Below, piece by piece: positions 59,781 to 64,000 of a stretch of DNA of 64,000 nucleotides (the first letter of the stretch is position 1; each line of letters opens with the position of its first letter). The notes beneath the pieces are model-generated. The model made no database searches, was not told the origin of the DNA, and saw only the letters and a program-made list of their open reading frames with translations. The position numbers and the translations under genes were made by a program. This DNA comes from Aneurinibacillus sp. REN35 (GTDB lineage: Bacteria > Bacillota > Bacilli > Aneurinibacillales > Aneurinibacillaceae): assembly GCF_041379945.2 (NCBI RefSeq), contig NZ_JBFTXJ020000003.1:434001-498000 (forward strand), given 5' to 3'.

Positions 59781-59824
59781 CAAGAAGTCATTCGGATCAA
59801 CTGCCGAATGACTTCTTGTTTTTT
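59781..59824 (+). terminator. Terminator of spoVK
   Basis: 15-bp perfect stem CAAGAAGTCATTCGG / CCGAATGACTTCTTG with an 8-nt loop and TTTTTTA tail. Confidence 0.88.
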
Positions 59825-59825
59825 A

Positions 59826-59854
59826 TTGACAGTACACAAAAAAAGGAGTAGAGT
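59826..59854 (+). promoter_or_regulatory. Promoter candidate for the DAACS symporter
   Basis: Consensus TTGACA (59826-59831), 17-bp spacer, TAGAGT (59849-59854). Confidence 0.5.
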
Positions 59855-59856
59855 AA

Positions 59857-59873
59857 TACCTTGTTAACAGGTA
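59857..59873. promoter_or_regulatory. Palindrome at the symporter promoter
   Basis: TACCTTGTTAACAGGTA is an imperfect 17-bp palindrome (TACCT..GTTAAC..AGGTA) directly after the -10; a possible operator. Confidence 0.4.
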
Positions 59874-59956
59874 AGAATTAAAGGTTATGTTGGTGATGCT
59901 GACAAATTAGCATAAAACTTCCGTATACCTATAAGAAAAACATACAGGGGGGAACC

Positions 59957-61276
59957 ATGGTGTATATAAGTTTAGCGATCGCAGCGCTTCTTCTTGTGCT
60001 GCTGTATTATTTGGCTAAGAAGAAAGTGAGCTTCGGCAATCGAGTCATGCTTGCTATGCTACTTGGTGTAGGATTGGGTGCGATTTTTGGACCTGATGCT
60101 GAGAGTGTCGGTGTGATCGGACAAATATATGTCAGCTTGATCAAAATGGTCGTTATGCCGCTGGTCATTTTATCTATTGTATCGAGCGTAACGAAGCTAT
60201 CTGATCCTGGACAATTAAAGAAAATAGGCATAAAAACAGTGAGCTTGTTCTTAGCTACTACAGCTATCGCCGCTACGATTGGTTTAGGCGTCGCCCTTGT
60301 CATGGACCCGGGGGCGGGCATTCAGTTTACAAAGGATGCGTCATTTGAAGCAAGGGAAATTCCGGCTTTTAAAGATGTCCTGCTTGATCTGGTTCCTTCA
60401 AACCCGATTAATGAAATGGCGGAGGGAAAGGTTGTACCGGTTATTATTTTTACGACCTTTGTTGCGGTAGCCCTAGCAGTAGAAGGAGCCCGCAAGCCGG
60501 AAGCGATAAAGCCGGTTAAAGATTTTATTAACGGCGCAATGATCATCATGTTCCGTGTTATAAAAATGGTTATTAAACTTACTCCATACGGTGTATTTGG
60601 TCTGATGACGGCTGTAGCTGCCAAATACGGACTTGCGGCTCTGCTTCCGCTTGGCAAGGTGATTATCGCTGTATATATTGCATGCATTCTGCATATGGTG
60701 CTGACATACGGCGGTCTGCTTGCATTTGTAGCACGAGTGAATCCGCTTCGCTTCTTCAAAAAGATTTATCCGGTAATGGTCGTAGCTTTTACGACCCGCA
60801 GCAGCTATGCTACGCTGCCGGTAAATCTAGAAGTAATTAAAAAGCGGGTTAAGGTATCCGATAAAATCGCCAGCTTTGTAGCACCGCTTGGCGCAACCAT
60901 TAACATGAATGGATGCGGCGGCCTCTATCCGGCTATTGTTGCTATTTTTGTAGCCCGTGTATTTGGAATCGAGCTTGGGATTATGGATTATATTCTGCTG
61001 ATTGCAACTGCGACCGTCGCTTCTGTAGGGGTAGCCGGAGTGCCCGGCCCTGCGTCCATTTCGACAACGGTCGTATTGACCACAATGGGGCTTCCGCTTG
61101 AAGGGATGGCTATTGTGCTTGGCGTCGATGCCATTATCGATATGGCACGAACGACTGTGAATGCTACCGGAACTACGGTGTCCTCACTCATTATCGCCAA
61201 CTCTGAAGGCGAGTTTGATCGTGAAGCATTCAATCGTGATGACAAGGAAGATGAACTCGAACTGCATGCAATCTAG
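59957..61276 (+). CDS. Dicarboxylate/amino acid:cation symporter (DAACS family)
   Basis: A 439-aa transporter of the GltP/DctA/TcyP type. Eight TM helices plus two re-entrant loops. Signature segments: FTTRSSYATLPVNLEV (serine-rich HP1), GATINMNGCGGLYP, and DMARTTVNATGTTVSS (TM8). Substrate could be glutamate, a C4-dicarboxylate or cystine; I cannot decide. GGGGGGAACC precedes the ATG. Confidence 0.85.
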   Translation: MVYISLAIAALLLVLLYYLAKKKVSFGNRVMLAMLLGVGLGAIFGPDAESVGVIGQIYVSLIKMVVMPLVILSIVSSVTKLSDPGQLKKIGIKTVSLFLATTAIAATIGLGVALVMDPGAGIQFTKDASFEAREIPAFKDVLLDLVPSNPINEMAEGKVVPVIIFTTFVAVALAVEGARKPEAIKPVKDFINGAMIIMFRVIKMVIKLTPYGVFGLMTAVAAKYGLAALLPLGKVIIAVYIACILHMVLTYGGLLAFVARVNPLRFFKKIYPVMVVAFTTRSSYATLPVNLEVIKKRVKVSDKIASFVAPLGATINMNGCGGLYPAIVAIFVARVFGIELGIMDYILLIATATVASVGVAGVPGPASISTTVVLTTMGLPLEGMAIVLGVDAIIDMARTTVNATGTTVSSLIIANSEGEFDREAFNRDDKEDELELHAI

Positions 61277-61300
61277 TGTATAGGGATAGAACGATAGAGA

Positions 61301-61334
61301 GGGCGGCCTTACAAAAAGGTCGCTCTTTTTTATT
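61301..61334 (+). terminator. Terminator of the symporter gene
   Basis: GGGCGGCCTT / AAGGTCGCTC stem (two G.T) with a 5-nt loop and TTTTTTATT tail. Confidence 0.75.
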
Positions 61335-61406
61335 GATGGAAAAAAGGAAAATTTCGGGTATGATGGTAAGTGAACGTGATTTTAACCCTGAAGGGAGAGC
61401 ATGTGC

Positions 61407-62267
61407 ATGAGCAGAGCCGAACGTCTTGGTACGAATGTGGAAGGGGATTTTTATGTGAACGCTGCTTGTATTAATTGCGATACGTGCCGTCAATTGGCTC
61501 CAAGCGTATTTTCACAAGTAGGACGCTATTCCGCTGTTACCTGTCAACCGGAAGATCAAGATGAGAAGCGGCGAGCCTTTCATGCGCTGCTTGCTTGTCC
61601 AACAGGAGCGATTGGAAGCGAAGATAAAGAGGGGCTAAAAGATGCGATCGAGGAATTTCCGTTGCACTTAGCTGATCAGATATATTACTGCGGATACACA
61701 TCTCGCGAGTCGTTTGGCGCAAGCAGCTATTTCCTTGTACATCCGGATGGGAATTGGCTTATTGATGCGCCGCGCTATGTTCCCTCTCTGGCAAAGAAGC
61801 TCGGGGAGATGGGCGGGGTGCGCTATGTTTTTTTAACTCATCAGGATGATGTAGCCGATGCGGAGCAATATGCCCGCCACTTCGGTGCTGAGCGAATCAT
61901 TCACGAAGCCGAGAAGGATGCACAGCCTGAAGCCGAGCATATTATTAAAGGAAAAGAGCCTATAGAATGGCAACCTGGCTTTGAGATTATTCCTGTACCG
62001 GGTCATACTGCTGGGCATATTGTGTTGTTATATAAGGATAGGTTTCTTTTCTCAGGTGATCATCTATCCTGGAATCGGGATACGCAAAAGCTGGATGCTC
62101 ATAAAGAACATTGCTGGTATTCGTGGAGAAGACAGAGTGAATCGATGGTGAGATTAGCCGAAGAAGCATTCGAATGGGTACTGCCGGGACACGGTAATCG
62201 GATTCATCTGCCGCAGGCGGAGATGAGAGATGCTATGCAAGCGCTGATTCATGAGATGAAGGTATAG
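61407..62267 (+). CDS. Ferredoxin-MBL fusion hydrolase
   Basis: A 286-aa protein. Residues ~15-70 are a ferredoxin-like [4Fe-4S] domain with C21, C24, C27 and C64 (ACPTGA). Residues ~95-286 are an MBL-fold hydrolase: THQDDVADA (H145, D147/D148, D151), PGHTAGH (H200) and SGDH (D218, H219), with H in LPGHGNR. Position 152 is Ala where the fold usually has His. The fusion may make activity redox dependent. ATG 61407 is preferred over 61401 by spacing from AAGGGAGAG. Confidence 0.75.
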   Translation: MSRAERLGTNVEGDFYVNAACINCDTCRQLAPSVFSQVGRYSAVTCQPEDQDEKRRAFHALLACPTGAIGSEDKEGLKDAIEEFPLHLADQIYYCGYTSRESFGASSYFLVHPDGNWLIDAPRYVPSLAKKLGEMGGVRYVFLTHQDDVADAEQYARHFGAERIIHEAEKDAQPEAEHIIKGKEPIEWQPGFEIIPVPGHTAGHIVLLYKDRFLFSGDHLSWNRDTQKLDAHKEHCWYSWRRQSESMVRLAEEAFEWVLPGHGNRIHLPQAEMRDAMQALIHEMKV

Positions 62268-62282
62268 CAACAAATAGAGAAG

Positions 62283-62314
62283 ACGGAGTGGCATGATGGC
62301 TACTCCGTTTTTTA
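62283..62314 (+). terminator. Terminator of the ferredoxin-MBL gene
   Basis: ACGGAGTGGC / GCTACTCCGT stem (one G.T) with a 6-nt loop and TTTTTTATT tail. Confidence 0.8.
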
Positions 62315-62329
62315 TTGAAGGAGCTGTGC

Positions 62330-62815
62330 TTAGTTTATGGAGAAGCGCTCAAGGTTTTGCTTTGCTTTGGTTAGCTGTTCAACGCCTTCAAGCACCTGCT
62401 TGGCTTCCGCTTTTTCCATGCCTGCAAGCAGTACGGTTAATCCTTTGCGGTACGACATAAGCACGGCTTCGAATTCTGCTTTTTGCTTACGGAGACCATC
62501 CTGTGAGGGATGGAGTTCGTTATGTACAACATTCCATAGAAGAAGCATTTCACGGCGTGCCGTATGTATGCTCTCTAGCGCTTCATGCAGCTCGTCATTG
62601 TGCTGCATCTCTTCAAGCAGCCATTCCAATTCATTTGCGATCGTTTGCGCTTTGGTGACAGAGGTGGTGAGTGCTGTAAGAGTCGTACGGTCATTTGGCT
62701 CTAGCGCAGCGCTTTTGGAAATGGTGGGGGCTGTAGTCTGCTTTTCTAGCGTTTCGCATCCGGTGAATCCAAGCATTACTACAATCCCAAGCAATAGAAA
62801 TAACAAGCGATTCAT
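62330..62815 (-). CDS. Helical lipoprotein (161 aa)
   Basis: Signal peptide and lipobox LGFTGC (Cys at about residue 20). The mature part is helical and Ala/Glu/Leu-rich (ELEWLLEEMQHNDELHEALE; KAEAKQVLEGVEQLTKAKQN). GGAGGTGCGTAC precedes the ATG. Function unknown. Confidence 0.6.
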   Translation of the reverse strand: MNRLLFLLLGIVVMLGFTGCETLEKQTTAPTISKSAALEPNDRTTLTALTTSVTKAQTIANELEWLLEEMQHNDELHEALESIHTARREMLLLWNVVHNELHPSQDGLRKQKAEFEAVLMSYRKGLTVLLAGMEKAEAKQVLEGVEQLTKAKQNLERFSIN

Positions 62816-62988
62816 GTACGCACCTCCTGTTCTCAGTGTATGAGCTTGTCCTAAAAAATATGCAGATATTGTATGCTGTCATGGTAGTTAGTTGAATAAA
62901 CGAAAGAAAAATGGGAATTTTTTAAACTTATAACATGTAAAATTCGTATACATAGGCATAAAATTCCAAGTGAAAAGGGGTGGGAGGG

Positions 62989-63171
62989 ATGCTTGAACTT
63001 TACTGGATATGTCTGATTATTGGTGTGGTATTTGCGCTGCTGACCGTACTGCTTGGTGAGGTGGTTGATCATGTTGTGGATGGATTGCTTGATTTCTTGC
63101 ATGTAGATATCGGTCATGCGCTGCGGCCGCTGGTGCTTATCGGTGGGCTTGCGGGATTCGGCGGTGCTTGA
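62989..63171 (+). pseudogene. 5' fragment of a YuaF/NfeD-like membrane gene
   Basis: Starts MLELYWICLIIGVVFALLT with a good ribosome site (AAAAGGGGTG), shows the N-terminal helix and VVDHVVDGLLDFLHVDIG typical of YuaF/NfeD-like proteins, then stops at TGA 63169 after GGLAGFGGA. Normal proteins of this kind are about 170 aa. The rest appears to have been deleted; see the junction with flotillin-like sequence. Confidence 0.65.
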
Positions 63172-63478
63172 TATTATCGTGAAGATGCTGCCTGAGCTTG
63201 CGAGCAAGATCGCAGAGCCAATGGGCAACATTGAGAAGGTAACGGTAGTCGATACAGGAACAGGCGATGGGGCAACACGCGTCAGCAAGTATGTTACCTC
63301 ATTGATGGCGACGGCGCCGCAGATGGTAAAGGACGTATCAGGAATTGATCTGGAGCAGCTTGTAAAAAACCTGACAGAAAAGAAAAGCAGTCCTTCAACT
63401 GCCTCTGCTTCTTCTCCGCTGCCTGTGATTTCGCCCGCTCCCTCGGACAAAACGGTACATATGCCGTCCGAAGAATAA
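63167..63478 (+). pseudogene. C-terminal fragment of a flotillin (FloT/YuaG-like) gene
   Basis: The other frame from 63167 reads LDIIVKMLPELASKIAEPMG, then VTVVDTGTGDGATRVSKYV and DLEQLVKNL, the normal C-terminus of FloT. The first ~380 residues of flotillin are absent. yuaF and floT are neighbours in Bacillus, so a deletion joined the 5' end of one to the 3' end of the other at about 63160-63170. Confidence 0.65.
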
Positions 63479-63502
63479 GAAAACCCGGTTTGTGGGAAAT
63501 AG

Positions 63503-63532
63503 AAAGCTGCCTCGTAGGGGCGGCTTTTTTTG
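63503..63532 (+). terminator. Terminator of the deleted yuaF-floT unit
   Basis: AAAGCTGCC / GGCGGCTTT stem (one G.T) with TTTTTTG tail. Confidence 0.75.
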
Positions 63533-63689
63533 TTAAAAAGAGAAAAAAATACATATTTATGTTAAAATATTTAGAATATTTTGTTGCCATAAAAGTAATA
63601 CATAACGTTTTTATTTAACATAAGAGCGTAAAGTAGCACACAGATGTTGGATTGACTGTCTTACTATTACTTACTTGGAGGTGGGTTGA

Positions 63690-63869
63690 TTGCTTAGTAT
63701 GATTGGATTACTTGTTGCTCTTGCTTCGTTAGTTATTGGTATAGCGCTTTGCTGTCTTGTGAATCTAAAATTTGTCCAGGCATTCTGGAAGGCGGTTGCC
63801 AACGGTTCACAGGATGCATTGATTGCGGCAGCGAATACGTGTGCTAGGGAGAGTTGGCATCATTGGTAA
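63690..63869 (+). CDS. Small membrane protein or frameshifted gene start (59 aa)
   Basis: TTG 63690 lies 5 nt after GGAGGTGG; the peptide has one hydrophobic segment (MIGLLVALASLVIGIALCCL) and ends WHHW. Its end overlaps another reading frame that runs out of the window, so this may be the first part of a gene broken by a frameshift. ATG 63699 is an alternative. Confidence 0.4.
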   Translation: MLSMIGLLVALASLVIGIALCCLVNLKFVQAFWKAVANGSQDALIAAANTCARESWHHW

Positions 63870-64000
63870 CGATATCGATACAAAATTCCCAGATCTTCCT
63901 CCGAAATGGTTGTGGCATTTTTGGGGAAAGAAAGAAGAATTACAGGATAAGAAGTTGAAAGTTGTAGCGATTCACAAAGATACAGGAGAAGAGGCAGATC
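63841..64000 (+). CDS. Partial gene at the window edge
   Basis: From GTG 63841 the frame encodes LGRVGIIGNDIDTKF, PPKWLWHFWGKKEELQ and KVVAIHKDTGEEAD and is open to the edge. No family recognised and no ribosome site. It may be the continuation of the preceding frame after a frameshift. Confidence 0.35.
   Translation, partial: MLGRVGIIGNDIDTKFPDLPPKWLWHFWGKKEELQDKKLKVVAIHKDTGEEAD

Noticed and set aside
1-64000. CRISPR arrays, insertion sequences, integrases, rRNA and tRNA genes
   Set aside because: No regularly spaced repeats, transposase or integrase signatures, or rRNA/tRNA sequence patterns were seen on reading both strands.

Overview
The window looks like chromosomal DNA of an endospore-forming, motile, Gram-positive rod, most likely Paenibacillaceae (Aneurinibacillus/Brevibacillus-like). 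This rests on a cotE-mutS-mutL block, SASP, CotF-like, SpoVK and SpoVB-like genes, a CheY/CheX pair, bacillithiol-type YpdA, and strong GGAGG ribosome binding sites with frequent GTG/TTG starts. The genus is inferred. I see no rRNA or tRNA genes, insertion sequences, integrases or CRISPR arrays.

Layout. 0-12 kb is conserved core: the end of a YhfI-like hydrolase, mnmM, cheY-cheX, miaB-ricA-cotE, a phiEco32-type amidoligase, then mutS-mutL. 12-21 kb is accessory DNA with decayed pieces: a NERD protein, a nuclease gene split by an in-frame stop, orphan small genes, ridA/hxlR, eamA/mocR, a YfmQ-like gene and a DUF817 gene. 21-34 kb is the most unusual part. A three-gene cassette (aegerolysin-like domain fused to an aerolysin-type pore-forming region; free aegerolysin-like protein; a 108-aa unknown protein) ends at 23.3 kb. 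A paralogue of the unknown protein recurs 9 kb away, behind a RhiA-like gene. Between the two lie a class F-like sortase next to a His-rich exported protein carrying MPKTG, two polysaccharide deacetylases, an L,D-transpeptidase, an exported amidase-like protein, a SpoVB-like flippase and an MFS pump. 34-42 kb holds small spore, stress and membrane genes and an FMN reductase under a large operator-like dyad.

42-49 kb returns to core: methyltransferase-miaA-hfq, then metN-metI and an MtnE-like aminotransferase behind a structured leader that is not an S-box or T-box that I can recognise. 49-64 kb has an RND pump with its lipoprotein adaptor, a Nif3-like protein, a nucleoside-recognition (Gate) protein, a CAP-domain protein, spoVK, a DAACS symporter, a ferredoxin-MBL fusion, and a deletion scar joining the start of a YuaF-like gene to the tail of a flotillin gene.

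How the genes work together. DNA mismatch repair (mutS/mutL), tRNA modification at A37 (miaA/miaB) and wobble U34 (mnmM), methionine uptake and salvage (metNI plus MtnE-like) and sporulation (ricA, cotE, SASP, CotF-like, spoVK) are the core functions. The toxin-like cassettes lack signal peptides, so they would be cytosolic and probably released by lysis; this and their target are inference. All family calls are by eye from motifs and remembered family patterns; no database search was run.
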